From NCBI RefSeq assembly GCF_036014115.1, contig NZ_CP107913.1, positions 7,557,501 through 7,621,500 of the forward strand: a stretch of DNA of 64,000 nt, given 5' to 3'. The translations under genes and the position numbers were made by a program. The notes beneath the pieces were generated by a model that saw only the letters and a list, made by a program, of their open reading frames with translations, was not told the DNA's origin and searched no databases. This stretch comes from Streptomyces sp. NBC_00448. Lineage in GTDB: Bacteria; Actinomycetota; Actinomycetes; Streptomycetales; Streptomycetaceae. Positions 24,383 to 33,728 of the stretch are shown one piece after another (the stretch's first letter is position 1; each line of letters opens with the position of its first letter).

Positions 24383-26752
24383 CTAAGACCGTGGCGCGGT
24401 TTCGCGGGTGGCCGACGGGACGGGGAGACGGGCACCCGGACCGGACGGGCGGGCGGTCGCTGCCAGGGCCTGCCGGAGCAGTTCGAGGCTTCGGGTCACC
24501 GAGCCGGTCTCGTCGTGGTTGACAGGGTAGAGGACGGTGCGCCGGTCGCCGCCGGCCAGCCGCTCCGCGAGGGTGGCCAGCGCCCGCAGCGGTCGGACCG
24601 CCACGATATGCAGCCAGCCCAGACAGGCGACCCCCGCGCTCAGCGCGAGCAGCCCGGCGAGCATGGTGCGCCACTGCACCTGGTACGCGGTCAACCGCAG
24701 CGAAGCGGCCGGCCGGGCGGAGACGACCCGCCAGTCCAGTCCGGCGGCCGGCCCCGACAGCGCCAACGGTGCCGCGGAGGCCACCGACTGCTTGCCGATC
24801 GGCGCGGCGTCCGCGTCGAGCACCGCCGACTTCGAAGCGCCCGCGGTACCGGCTGCGCCCTCCGTCTGCACGGCGAGCCGTGTCAGCCGGTGGTCGGGCA
24901 GCGTCTGGAAGGCGCGGAAGCCGACGTTCGCGGCGAGCACCCGGTGCCGCTGATCGGTCAGCCAAACGTTGCCCAGGCTCGGCCGGGAGAGCGTGCGGTC
25001 CAACGCGCGCACATCGATCTCGCCGAAGAGGACGACCGGATCGTGTGCCTTCGCCACGGCGCCTGGTGTGGCCGGCGGGATCTGCGCGTAGGCGGCGATC
25101 GAGGGGATACGACCCGAGGTGTTGACGGTGGTGATACCGCTACCGGTCGGCGTGTGGGTGATGGTGCGCAGCGGCTCCGCGCCGACCCGTTCCAGGATGG
25201 CTCCGGCGCGGTCCAGTACGTACAGCGACCGGTACTGCGGATGGTCGTCCAGCACCCGCTGCATCGGTGACCGGTCCTTGTCCGGGGACCGCCCCGCGAG
25301 GGTACGGGTCAGGGCGGTCAGGTCGGTGTAGCGCTGGTCGAGCGACTGCCGGACCCGGTCGGCGGCGGCCTGGGTGCGGGCCTGCTGGTCGGCGACGACG
25401 ACGGCGGGGATGCTCGTGGCTGCCTGCGCCCGGTTGATCAGGAACAGCATCGGCAGGGCCCAGGCGGCGATCAGCACCGCGCAGACGGCGAGGACGCTCC
25501 GGGACCCGAGGCGGCGGCGGCTCGGCACCCGGGCCGGTCCCGCCTGATCGGTGAGTTGACGGCGGATCGACTCCAACGCGCGGCCGATGCGGGCGGGTTC
25601 GCCGAACCGCGGCAGGGGGACCGGCCGGGTCAGGTCATCCTCCTCGGCGTCGGCGCCCGGTACGTTGTGGGCGCCGCGGACCAGCCGGGTGGCCGACAGG
25701 TGCAGCCGCAGCAGCGGCCGTTGCAGCGTGAGTGTCAGCACCGCGGTGACCAGCAGCGCGATGAGGACGAGCACCGCAGCCGCCACCGCGGCAAAACGCA
25801 CATGGCCGGCGCCGGCGGTCGAGGAGGCGACCTGGCGGGAGGTGAGCACCGTCAGGCCGAGGTCGCGGGTGGCGTCAGCATGCCCGGTGGGGACGACCGG
25901 AGCCCAGCCGGCCAGGGTGCGCCGGCCGGCTGCCCGCTCGCCCAGCAGACTTCCGGAGGTGTCGGTCGTCCGGGGTCCGCGGTGCGCGGTGTCGGCGGCG
26001 GTCTCGGCCAGAGCACGGTCGGCGGCGGTGGGCGCCGTGGTCCCCGCGGCGCCGGTGTTGAGCACGTTCCCGTCGACGTCGATGAGCCGGACGGTGCGCC
26101 CTTCGCCGTGCACCGGCGGCAGCGACACGGGCTCGGAGACCACCAGCAGCCACGTGCGCCGCCGTGATGCGGCCGCGCCCTTCGCGGCATCGGGCAACTT
26201 GATCCGGCTGAAGAACAGCAGCCGGGGCGTGCCACCGTCCGAGCGGGTCAGCCGCGCCGGGATGTCGCCGCCGTGGCTGTCGTGGTCCTGTGCCACCACA
26301 TCCACCCCGACCAGCGACAGGGTTTCGCCGCCGGCCGCGGACTGATGCCCGGTGCGTGGATCGAAGAGGCCGGCGCCCCGCGCGGTCGGCCGGGTGGCCA
26401 GCAGCGCCCGGACCACCGCCGACGGGGCGGCGTTCTTCGCCGGCTTGTACGTCCGGGTCGCGTGCCGCAGCGCGTCGGCTTCGGCCTCCACCGAGGTGCG
26501 CAGCGAGCTGGCGGCATCGGCGGCGATCGCGCTTTCGGAGTCGCGCGTGGCCTGCGGCACGTCATGTCGGCCGGTCAGCGAGATGGTGAGCACGGTGGTG
26601 GCGGCAACCGCCAGCAGCAGACAGAGCAGTATGGCGATGGGTGGGCGTATGCCGCCGAGCAGGGGCATGTCGGCACGCCAGTGGATGCGGTGGCGGCGCG
26701 GTGCGTGATCGACCGTGAGCAGGGCTGGGTCCTCTCCTTGAGGCGGGCCCAT
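24383..26752 (-). CDS. Large membrane protein with two sensor-like modules and HAMP-like linkers
   Basis: A 789-residue protein, not assigned to a named family. Four hydrophobic helices are visible at about 36-58, 318-342, 428-448 and 695-719. Each pair brackets a roughly 250-residue, probably extracellular region, and each second helix is followed by a HAMP-like stretch (LRLHLSATRLVRG; AVRPLRALATLAERLAGGD). There is no kinase, cyclase or chemotaxis output domain; the protein ends soon after the second HAMP. It is the first gene of the pgs-like operon, in the place where Bacillus would have capA. It may sense the envelope or organise the synthase. The start at the GGAGG-distal ATG is uncertain. 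Confidence 0.65.
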   Translation of the reverse strand: MGPPQGEDPALLTVDHAPRRHRIHWRADMPLLGGIRPPIAILLCLLLAVAATTVLTISLTGRHDVPQATRDSESAIAADAASSLRTSVEAEADALRHATRTYKPAKNAAPSAVVRALLATRPTARGAGLFDPRTGHQSAAGGETLSLVGVDVVAQDHDSHGGDIPARLTRSDGGTPRLLFFSRIKLPDAAKGAAASRRRTWLLVVSEPVSLPPVHGEGRTVRLIDVDGNVLNTGAAGTTAPTAADRALAETAADTAHRGPRTTDTSGSLLGERAAGRRTLAGWAPVVPTGHADATRDLGLTVLTSRQVASSTAGAGHVRFAAVAAAVLVLIALLVTAVLTLTLQRPLLRLHLSATRLVRGAHNVPGADAEEDDLTRPVPLPRFGEPARIGRALESIRRQLTDQAGPARVPSRRRLGSRSVLAVCAVLIAAWALPMLFLINRAQAATSIPAVVVADQQARTQAAADRVRQSLDQRYTDLTALTRTLAGRSPDKDRSPMQRVLDDHPQYRSLYVLDRAGAILERVGAEPLRTITHTPTGSGITTVNTSGRIPSIAAYAQIPPATPGAVAKAHDPVVLFGEIDVRALDRTLSRPSLGNVWLTDQRHRVLAANVGFRAFQTLPDHRLTRLAVQTEGAAGTAGASKSAVLDADAAPIGKQSVASAAPLALSGPAAGLDWRVVSARPAASLRLTAYQVQWRTMLAGLLALSAGVACLGWLHIVAVRPLRALATLAERLAGGDRRTVLYPVNHDETGSVTRSLELLRQALAATARPSGPGARLPVPSATRETAPRS

Positions 26753-27388
26753 GGCCGCGCGACAACCTCCGCACTATAGCCGCCTTATGATCACATAATC
26801 ATCACATTAATATTCCACTGGCCCATGCCCAGACCTGGGCCGTCGGACCTCGTCCGGTGGTGCCGCGACCGGACGTCCCGAACATGCGCACACCGCCGCA
26901 CGTCGGCTCCGTGAATCCGCCGCGCCGCACGACGGCGTCGACCGTCGATGCGAACCCGGCCCGCCGCCAATGCCGGCGCCAGCGCCGCTGTTCCGGCGCC
27001 CATGGGTGAGCCCGGTGTGAGCCAGGCGCCCTTGGAGCGGGTGCGATGTGGAATGCGGTGAGCGGCTCGAAGCTCTGGCGGGTTCTTCGGAGCCGCCGGT
27101 GGGGGAGGCGCGGTGCGCGCTGCGGTTGCTGGGCAGGGCGCGTAATTGGGTGGCGGGGGTGGTGGGGGAGCCGCTACGGTGCGGGTGTTCGCAGCGCGGT
27201 GCCCGGTTGGGTGGCCGTGTCGGTCGTGTGTGTGACCTGGGAGGTGTGACCCGATGGCTGTTTCCGTGACGGGCGTTGCCCACATTCAGCTGATCGTGCG
27301 GTTCACCTCTGTGGTCTCCGGCTGACCTCTTCTGCTGTTCGTCGCGCCTGTGGGCGCGCGGGTCGGGGCCCTGTTCGAAGGGTTTCCC
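26753..27388. other. Intergenic region with AT-rich promoter of the pgs operon
   Basis: No convincing gene. The first 70 bp are strikingly AT-rich for this DNA and hold the inverted repeat TTATG-ATCA-CATAA at 26785-26798, a likely promoter/operator for the minus-strand pgs operon. The rest (about 26830-27380) is GC-rich with long G-runs on the plus strand near 27150-27180 and no clear coding signal. Confidence 0.5.
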
Positions 27389-27835
27389 TTGTCTTTCTCT
27401 TTTCGTGATGTCTCCTCACATGCTCTCGTGCCCTACGGCTGGGACGACGTGTGGGAGGCGGAGTTCGTGCCGTACGCCGAGCGTGGGCTGGTGCCCGGGC
27501 GGGTGGTGCGGGTGGACCGTGGACGGTGTGATGTGTTCACGGCCGAGGGCGTGGCGCGCGCCGACACCGAGTACGTCGTGCCGAAGGACCCGATGCGCGT
27601 GGTGTGCACCGGGGACTGGGCCGCGCTCGATCCGGCCGGCCACGACCCCCGTTTCGTGCGGGAACTGCTGCCCCGGCGCTCCCGGTTCGTCCGGTCCACG
27701 TCGTCGAAGCGGTCGGAGGGCCAGGTGCTGGCGGCGAACCTGGACCACGTGGCGGTGTGCGTCTCGCTCGCCCTCGAACTGGACCTGGGACGGCTGGAAC
27801 GGTTCGTCTCGCTGGCCTGGGAGAGCGGGGACTAA
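27389..27835 (+). pseudogene. rsgA: Truncated ribosome small-subunit GTPase RsgA
   Basis: About 148 residues match the RsgA N-terminus: a HALVPYGWDDVWEAEF start, the OB-fold segment PGRVVRVDRGRCDVFTAEG and SKRSEGQVLAANLDHVAVC. The frame stops right after VSLAWESG, before the GTPase G1-G4 motifs, at the edge of an insertion sequence. The missing GTPase part is not on the far side of the element. RsgA helps mature the 30S subunit; this copy cannot bind GTP. The start is probably a TTG with AAGG upstream. A second, intact copy elsewhere in the genome is likely. Confidence 0.8.
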
Positions 27836-27836
27836 G

Positions 27837-29412
27837 CTTGATCTTTATGGTCGACGGCCGTAGTGCTGGTCGAGCGTTTCGGCGCGTTTGACGGTCTTTC
27901 CTGGCGTGTGGCGGGGTACTCTCGCATGGTTGCTCGATCCGCGGGGGCGTCCTGGGCCGGGGCGGGAGGGTTTCGGCGCAGCCGCGGGGCGGGCGGTCTT
28001 CGCGCGGATGTTGCGAAACCCCCGCCGGACCCGGGCGGGGGTCAACTTGTTTGAGGGAAGTGGGCGTTCCCATGGGCGGCGCAGGTCCTGCGCGGCCGGC
28101 CTGGCGAGCCATAGCTGGGTGTGTGCGGCGATGATGAGCGTCGTCCACAGGTCCGCGCTGGTCGGGTCACGGAGCTTGGGCACGGTCCAGCCGAGTGTCT
28201 GCTTCATCAGGCGGAAGGTGTGTTCCAGGTCGAATCTGCGCAGGTAGGACCGCCACAGTTGGTCGACGTGGGAGGGGTCGGCCCCGGGGCGTGAGGACCA
28301 CAGCCACACCGGGTCGGGATCCCGTCCGCCGGGCAGGTGCTCGACGGTGAGGCGGATCACGAGGCCGTGCAGGACGGGGAGTTCGGTGTTCTGGTCGGTG
28401 ATCCAGGCGGAGCGTCGGGTGAGTCGGGGGTGGAGCCGGTCCCATGCCTGGGCGGTCGCGGTGCCGTAGCGGGTGGTGTCGGTGAGGGTCTCGGTGTGTG
28501 GGTCGCCCCAGGTGGTGGGTTTGGCCAGGGCGAACGGGGCACCGTGCATGCGCGGACGGCCGGATCGTGGCCGGACGTTGTGCGGGGCCGGGTCGCGGGC
28601 CATCACGCGGTCCGAGCGCAGTCGGCCGCATACCTCCACGGGTAGGTCGGCGAGCAGGTGGGCCAGGCGGGCGAGGTCGTAGCCGGCGTCGGCGACGATC
28701 AGCAGCTCGGGGGCGCCCTCGCTCCAGTGGCCCGCGGCGATGATCCGCTCGATGACGTCGCGCAGTTGGGCGGCCGTGACGGCGGCGGCGTCATCGGCCG
28801 GGCCGAGCCGGAGGGCGTCCAGCAGGCGGCACCAGGAGGTCCGGCCCGATTCCAGCACGGCCACGAAGGAGTAGGGCCAGCCGGGGATGAACTGGTCCTT
28901 GCTGCGGCCGCGTCCGTAGACGTGGCAGAACAGCCGGTCGGGGCTGGTCTCGGCATCGGGGCGCAACCACGTGGAGACGTCCACGGCCAGCACGATCCGC
29001 CCGTCAACCGCACGCGGCACGGGCAGCGAGGCCAGCAAGCTCCGCAGCCGTGCCGGCTCGGCCCAGCCGGCGTTCAGCGCCTGGTAGAGGGCACCGTGCC
29101 CACGTCGGTGCTCGGCCTCCAGACTCAGGTCGACCAAGGTCTGCACGGGCCCGTCCTTGCACAAGACCGCGTCGGTGAGCTCGAAGAGCGCGTCTGCACG
29201 GGCGTACAGACACTCGTAGAACTCGACCCGAAAGCGGGACAAGACACCCAACGCATCACCAGCGGACCCCGGGACAGGCAGACTCATACGCAGCGGCCGT
29301 TCTCTCGTGCTTCGTTACTCGACATCTCGAAGCGTGGAGAACGGCCGCCTCGGCTGTCCCGGAAAGAACCGCAGATCAGCAGGTCGGGTGACGTACGAGG
29401 TTAAACATCAAG
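27837..29412 (-). mobile_element. Complete IS701/IS4-like insertion sequence, copy 1
   Basis: A 1576-bp element with short terminal inverted repeats: CTTGATCTTTA at the left, and CTTGATGTTTA read inward from the right. CTAAG occurs directly outside both ends (27832-27836 and 29413-29417), a likely target duplication that suits the YTAR preference known for IS701-type elements. It carries one transposase gene on the minus strand. A second copy starts at 40554 in opposite orientation. Confidence 0.8.
27845..29287 (-). CDS. DDE transposase of IS copy 1
   Basis: A 480-residue transposase. Probable catalytic acids lie in ILAVDVSTWL, LIVADAGYDLARL and RRFDLEHTFRLMKQTLGW (the last is the Y-(2)-R-(3)-E-(6)-K-like region of IS4/IS701 transposases). 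The C-terminus is a basic tail. It is full length relative to the second copy and looks intact, so the element may still be active. Confidence 0.88.
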   Translation of the reverse strand: MSLPVPGSAGDALGVLSRFRVEFYECLYARADALFELTDAVLCKDGPVQTLVDLSLEAEHRRGHGALYQALNAGWAEPARLRSLLASLPVPRAVDGRIVLAVDVSTWLRPDAETSPDRLFCHVYGRGRSKDQFIPGWPYSFVAVLESGRTSWCRLLDALRLGPADDAAAVTAAQLRDVIERIIAAGHWSEGAPELLIVADAGYDLARLAHLLADLPVEVCGRLRSDRVMARDPAPHNVRPRSGRPRMHGAPFALAKPTTWGDPHTETLTDTTRYGTATAQAWDRLHPRLTRRSAWITDQNTELPVLHGLVIRLTVEHLPGGRDPDPVWLWSSRPGADPSHVDQLWRSYLRRFDLEHTFRLMKQTLGWTVPKLRDPTSADLWTTLIIAAHTQLWLARPAAQDLRRPWERPLPSNKLTPARVRRGFRNIRAKTARPAAAPKPSRPGPGRPRGSSNHARVPRHTPGKTVKRAETLDQHYGRRP

Positions 29413-29439
29413 CTAAGGCGGAGGGCGAGGGGACCGCGT

Positions 29440-29940
29440 TCATTGTGCGGGGTTCCTGTTCGTGGCGGGTCGGGGGAATCGGGTGGTGGCGGGGAGCAGG
29501 CGGCCATCGGGCGGGCGGGGTTGGCCGGGCGGCTGCGGGGGCGGTATCTGCGTGGTGAACCGGAGTTGGTGGGGTGGGTCGGTCAGGTCCCAGCTGTGGG
29601 CGCCGGGGTGCCCGGCGAACTCGCTGCATGCTTCGCCGTTGGATCGGGCGGGGCAGTCGGGGAACACGAGGGCCAGGCTGGAGCCCACGTCGTCGCGCCA
29701 GACCGCCCAGACCGTGCCGGCCTCGGGCCCGCGCAGGTTCAGTACCGCGCCGTGGTGCACCGGCCCGCGGTGGAGCTGGAGCGTGCAGATCAGCAGGTCG
29801 TATGCATCGTCCGCGACGTAACCGAGGTCGTCCGAGTTTGGGTCTGCGGCGTTGGCCATGTTCACTGCCGTCGTGACGAGTTGGGGCGGCATGAGGGTTC
29901 GCCGGCCGCAGATGAAGCGTTGCGGGCTGCGGCTGGGCAT
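29440..29940 (-). CDS. Hypothetical protein
   Basis: A 166-residue protein of unknown function. The start is the ATG (MPSRSPQ) with GGAG nine bases upstream. The central part (about 40-125) looks like a small mixed fold, with DLGYVADDAYDLLICTLQL, GTVWAVWRDDVGSSLALVFPDCP and GAHSWDL; the last 40 residues are Pro/Thr-rich. It lies directly next to the right end of IS copy 1 and may have arrived with the island. No family recognised. Confidence 0.5.
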   Translation of the reverse strand: MPSRSPQRFICGRRTLMPPQLVTTAVNMANAADPNSDDLGYVADDAYDLLICTLQLHRGPVHHGAVLNLRGPEAGTVWAVWRDDVGSSLALVFPDCPARSNGEACSEFAGHPGAHSWDLTDPPHQLRFTTQIPPPQPPGQPRPPDGRLLPATTRFPRPATNRNPAQ

Positions 29941-30336
29941 CGTGTTCGGCTCCTTCGGTGACGGCTTCCTAGAGGGGGTGGAGCCCACTCCGGCCACGGG
30001 CAGTCGCCGTGAGTCCGTCATGCCCCAGGGGAGTTGGGGGCGTGGCTGCCTGCTTGACTCGGCGTGGCCGGAGCGGGGGAGTGGCCGCTCCAGCGGCGGC
30101 AGGGTTACCCACAGCCGTGCGCACGGGGACGTGAGTACGTACGGCGCGTTGGGTGACGCGTGGGCATGCCGCTGGAGCGGGGTATCGGGGCGCCTATAGG
30201 GCCGCTGCAATGAGTCAGGGCCAGGTGGGGGACCGACTGTTTCCCATGGAGAACGGTTCGTGGGGGAGGGAGCGGCGAGGCGTCCGTGCAGCTCTCGGTG
30301 CTGTACCGAACCCGGATCGGCGCCGTGGCTGATAGG
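29941..30336. other. Intergenic region, no feature recognised
   Basis: About 400 bp with no ORF of plausible codon use. It separates two minus-strand genes and probably contains the promoter of the 29440-29940 gene. Confidence 0.4.
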
Positions 30337-31140
30337 TCATCTGGTCAACTCCGAAAGCGGCGGCAACCACCGCCGGGGCGCGTCGATCGGAAATCCCTCG
30401 GACATCGCGAGGAACGGTGTGCCCAGGGCGCGGTACAGCAGGCGGGGCCCCGTGAAGGCGGTTCGCGCGTGCAGCCAGCGGTGGTTGTCGAGCAGATAGG
30501 CGTCGCCGGTGTCGAGGCGGATCGCCTGGCGGTGACGTGAGATGGCTGCGGTGAGGGCGGGTATGAAACGCCGGGCGAGGGGGTTCCACAGCGCGAGGTC
30601 GTCCAGTCGGAGCCGGATGGAGATCCGATCACTCGGGTGGTGCCGAAAGACGGGGGAGAAGGTACCGTTCTGGCCGCCGAAGAGACCCGCTCGCTCGTCC
30701 GAGAGCGCCTCCGCGGCGTCGGGATGGTGCCGCGCGAGGTCGGTGTAGACGTCGTGGCCGTCGATCAGGACGCACTCGCCTCCCGAGGCCGCCGGCCGGC
30801 CACAGGCCAGCAGCATCAGCCGGGGCGGCGCCGGAGCCCCGGACCGTTCGGTGTGCGCGGCCAACTCCACGTTGGTCAGTCCGGCGAACCCGGACCGGGC
30901 AGTGTGGCGGCCCGTGTCCTGGACGACGGTGAGCCCGTCGGGTTCGCTGTCACGGTGAGGGGCGATGCGCATGAGAGCCGAGGCCAGCGCGACCACGGCG
31001 GCCCGGGACTGTAATCCGTCCAGGGTCACCAGGCCGACATCGCGCAGTTGCGAAGTGATGACGTCGGTCAGCGCGGTGGTGGCTCGTAGGTCGATGTAGC
31101 GCTTGGCAAACAGCCCGGTGGATTCAGGGGTATCGGACAT
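30337..31140 (-). CDS. TauD/TfdA-type Fe(II)/2-oxoglutarate dioxygenase
   Basis: A 267-residue enzyme. The iron triad can be read as His96-x-Glu98 in LAAHTERSG and His224 in NHRWLHARTAF; the 2-oxoglutarate Arg is in PRLLYRALG. GGECVLIDG and the DNHRWLHAR context are typical of the clavaminate-synthase-like/TauD superfamily, which hydroxylates or desaturates small acids and amino acids. Start is the ATG at MSDTPESTG. It is divergent from a Nudix hydrolase and XRE regulator pair. Substrate unknown. Confidence 0.82.
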   Translation of the reverse strand: MSDTPESTGLFAKRYIDLRATTALTDVITSQLRDVGLVTLDGLQSRAAVVALASALMRIAPHRDSEPDGLTVVQDTGRHTARSGFAGLTNVELAAHTERSGAPAPPRLMLLACGRPAASGGECVLIDGHDVYTDLARHHPDAAEALSDERAGLFGGQNGTFSPVFRHHPSDRISIRLRLDDLALWNPLARRFIPALTAAISRHRQAIRLDTGDAYLLDNHRWLHARTAFTGPRLLYRALGTPFLAMSEGFPIDAPRRWLPPLSELTR

Positions 31141-31299
31141 CGTTGAACTCCTTGGCCGAGACGCGATGATGGCTTCACTGTCGGCACGAGGCGTCGGAGC
31201 GGTAAAGCGACAGATTGTCGACTCCGAAGCAGCGACCGACCGAACGCGTCCGGGCGGACCGCGTGCTACGGTCCGAAGCCTCGCGGCTACGGAAGGAGC

Positions 31300-31743
31300 A
31301 TGATGTCGTCGTACAAGCCGCCGATGTGGCCGGTGTCGGTGAAGGCCGTGGTTCTCGACGACCGAAGCCGCGTCCTGCTGCTGCGCAACGAGCGCGACGA
31401 GTGGGAACTGCCGGGCGGCCGACTGGAGATCGTCGACCAGGAGAACGGTGAGGCCGCCGACTCGACACCTCAGGACGCGGTCGCGCGGGAGGTCTGGGAG
31501 GAGACCGGCTGGCAGGTCAAGGTCGGTCCCCTGATCGACGACGGCGTCTGGATCTACGAGCCGATTCCGGGGCGCCGCGTGCTGATCGTCACGTACGGTG
31601 CGGTGGCCCTGGACCCACGGGTGGAACCGGTGGCCAGCCACGAGCACAAGCACGTCGGCCTGTTCACCAAGGATGAGGTGGCAGGCCTCCATATGCCCTC
31701 GGGCTACAAGGCATCGATCCGCGCCTGGTACGACCGGGTGTGA
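31300..31743 (+). CDS. Nudix hydrolase
   Basis: A 147-residue Nudix protein. The Nudix box is spread over GGRLEI and AVAREVWEETGW, with an eight- to ten-residue insertion in the first half, so the spacing is unusual. It should hydrolyse a nucleoside diphosphate linked to another moiety. Two ATGs in a row (31300 and 31303) follow a GGAAGGAG site; the second has better spacing. It is six nucleotides upstream of the XRE gene, so the two form an operon. Confidence 0.85.
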   Translation: MMSSYKPPMWPVSVKAVVLDDRSRVLLLRNERDEWELPGGRLEIVDQENGEAADSTPQDAVAREVWEETGWQVKVGPLIDDGVWIYEPIPGRRVLIVTYGAVALDPRVEPVASHEHKHVGLFTKDEVAGLHMPSGYKASIRAWYDRV

Positions 31744-31749
31744 CCCGCG

Positions 31750-32907
31750 ATGGCCGAGGACTTCGGACTCCGCGCGCCAGCACGGCAGTGGCGCTGGGCC
31801 ACGCCTGCGGCCCAAGCAGTGCTTGAGACACGTGACTTGGGAGCCATCCTGCGCTTCTACCGGGCTGCCAACGGCCTCAACCAGACCCGGTTGGGCATGC
31901 TGCTCGGGTACGACAAGACGTACGTCAGCCTGTTGGAGACCGGCCGGCGAAGCCTGACCGACCTCGGCTCGATCGAGCGGGTCTGCGAGCGGCTGGGGCT
32001 GCCACCTCATGTCCTGGGCGTCACGACGGCGGCCGACACTGATCACCAATTGGTGCTTCAACTCGGCGAATCCACCGTCCGGCTCGCCGAGATCGCACGC
32101 CAGTCCGGCCAGGCAGACGTCGCGGTGGCCGAACTGTGGCCGTTCGTCGCGCGCCTGGAAGCCCGCGTCGCCGACGGTCACGCGGAGCGCGCGCTCCTGC
32201 ACCTGGTCGCTCGCGCCCGGGTCGGCCTCGGCGTCGCCTTGGGCAACGTGCTGCCGGAAGAACGGCTGGGCACCGCGGCGTACTGGACCGCGAAGTCGCT
32301 GGAGATCACCAGGTTCATCGACGACCCGCAGACCACCTCCTACGCGCTGCGCATGCACGGCAACGAACTGCGCAAGGCGGGGCTTCGCGGAGCCGCGGTC
32401 GAACGCCTCCTCCAAGCGGCCGCGTTGGCACCCGACCGTGATGCACGTGCTGCCGTGCTTCCCCTGCTGGCCCGCGCCGCAGGCGCGTTGGGCGACTCCG
32501 AGCTGTTCGACCGCGTGATCCGGGAGGCCGACTCCGCGCTGGGGCAGGTGACGCACACCAGCCTCTTCAATCCGTACTCGCTGCACGAGGTGCGGTTGCG
32601 GGGCCTGGTGGCGACCGGCCGAACCGGCGCGGCCATAAGACTGGCGGACGATGCTCCGAGGCCGACCACGACGGTGGCCCCGCAATGGCACGTGATCGCA
32701 ATGATCACCACCGCAGATGTTCGCCTGAGCGGAGCCGATCGCCAGGGCGCCTTCGAGGCGCTGGTTGCGGCCACTCATGAAGCCACCACGCAGCGACTGC
32801 CGCACCAGCTCCAGCGCGTCATGAGAACGGCCGAGCGACAACTGCCCGACGTGCACGCTGCGGCCGGGCAAGCTCTGGACGAACTGCGCAGGGAGATGGC
32901 TGCCTAG
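31750..32907 (+). CDS. XRE-family regulator with helical-repeat C-terminus
   Basis: A 385-residue protein. A Cro/C1 helix-turn-helix occupies about 30-95 (AILRFYRAANGLNQTRLGMLLGY, SLLETGRR). The rest is Ala/Leu-rich alpha-helical, resembling TPR-like repeats, as in many Streptomyces XRE regulators that bind signals through the repeat domain. It is co-transcribed with the Nudix gene. Confidence 0.8.
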   Translation: MAEDFGLRAPARQWRWATPAAQAVLETRDLGAILRFYRAANGLNQTRLGMLLGYDKTYVSLLETGRRSLTDLGSIERVCERLGLPPHVLGVTTAADTDHQLVLQLGESTVRLAEIARQSGQADVAVAELWPFVARLEARVADGHAERALLHLVARARVGLGVALGNVLPEERLGTAAYWTAKSLEITRFIDDPQTTSYALRMHGNELRKAGLRGAAVERLLQAAALAPDRDARAAVLPLLARAAGALGDSELFDRVIREADSALGQVTHTSLFNPYSLHEVRLRGLVATGRTGAAIRLADDAPRPTTTVAPQWHVIAMITTADVRLSGADRQGAFEALVAATHEATTQRLPHQLQRVMRTAERQLPDVHAAAGQALDELRREMAA

Positions 32908-32945
32908 CATCGTCTGCGGCCGATTCAGTCTGTCGGGCACTCGCC

Positions 32946-33433
32946 TCATGCCGCCTCACCGGCCCGGGCGGAGAGCGTGCACCACACCGAGTCGCCGGCC
33001 TCGCCCACGCCCCAAGCGTCGGCGAGCGTCGAGACGATCAGCATTCCTCGCCCGCACTCGTCTCCAGCGTCACCTCTCTGCACATGCGGGCGGCAGGGCG
33101 AGCGCTGGCCCACTTCGACGCGCACGGAATCGCGAGCATCGTGGGTGAGGCAGAAGCCGGTGAACCACCCCCGTGCTGAAGTGCGTTGGTCACCAACTCG
33201 CTGATCACGAGGGCGATGTCGTCGCTGAGCGCCTCCAGCCCCCACCAGTCCAACGCGACGCACGCGAGGCGGCGCATCACGCCGGGCTGAAGCACGTCCG
33301 TGGTCACCGCTGCGCTGCGAGGCGCGACTCGCTCAAGAGCCACCACAGGTGTATCCGACGTACTCGCGACACTTCCCGCAGCGACTCGGAGAGAGTCGAG
33401 GCGAACTTCGTAGCTCTGAGTGGCGCCGGCCAT
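32946..33433 (-). pseudogene. ATP-binding (HATPase_c, RsbW-like) protein, frameshifted
   Basis: The N-terminal frame holds DDIALVISELVTNALQHG, the N-box of the anti-sigma/GHKL ATPase fold. The downstream frame supplies WFTGFCLTHDARDSVRVEVG and then GDECGRGMLIVSTLADAWGV, the G-box region of the same fold. The shift falls at a run of five C (33168-33172). With one base changed the two frames give a normal protein of about 160 residues. It is divergent from an XRE-DUF5753/DUF397 pair, a very common Streptomyces grouping. A sequencing error in the homopolymer is possible. Confidence 0.75.
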
Positions 33434-33728
33434 GGCTGTGCCCTTCGCAGCGTGGACAGTTGGGGAGCCGTCAGGTCATTCGTTCCGCGTCGGCGCTGCC
33501 GTACTTCGGAACCCTTCGGCTCAACCAGGTTGATGCATGACAGAGTTGACGTGCAACTGCTCGTGCAATTCAGACGGACATTGGTATATGCAGTTGCACG
33601 AGCTCTCGAAATCCGCAGGGAGCTCAAGGTTGACCACCCGTCGCCCGGGTACGGTGAGACCGGACTCGACGGCGACCAGACCGGACTCGGGCGCCGCAGC
33701 GCCCAGCTCGGAGGAGGGACGACGTAAC

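Noticed and set aside
31141..32949. N-terminal extension of the TauD-like frame to 870 residues
   Set aside because: The extension is antisense to the Nudix and XRE genes and has shadow-type composition; a good ATG exists at 31140.
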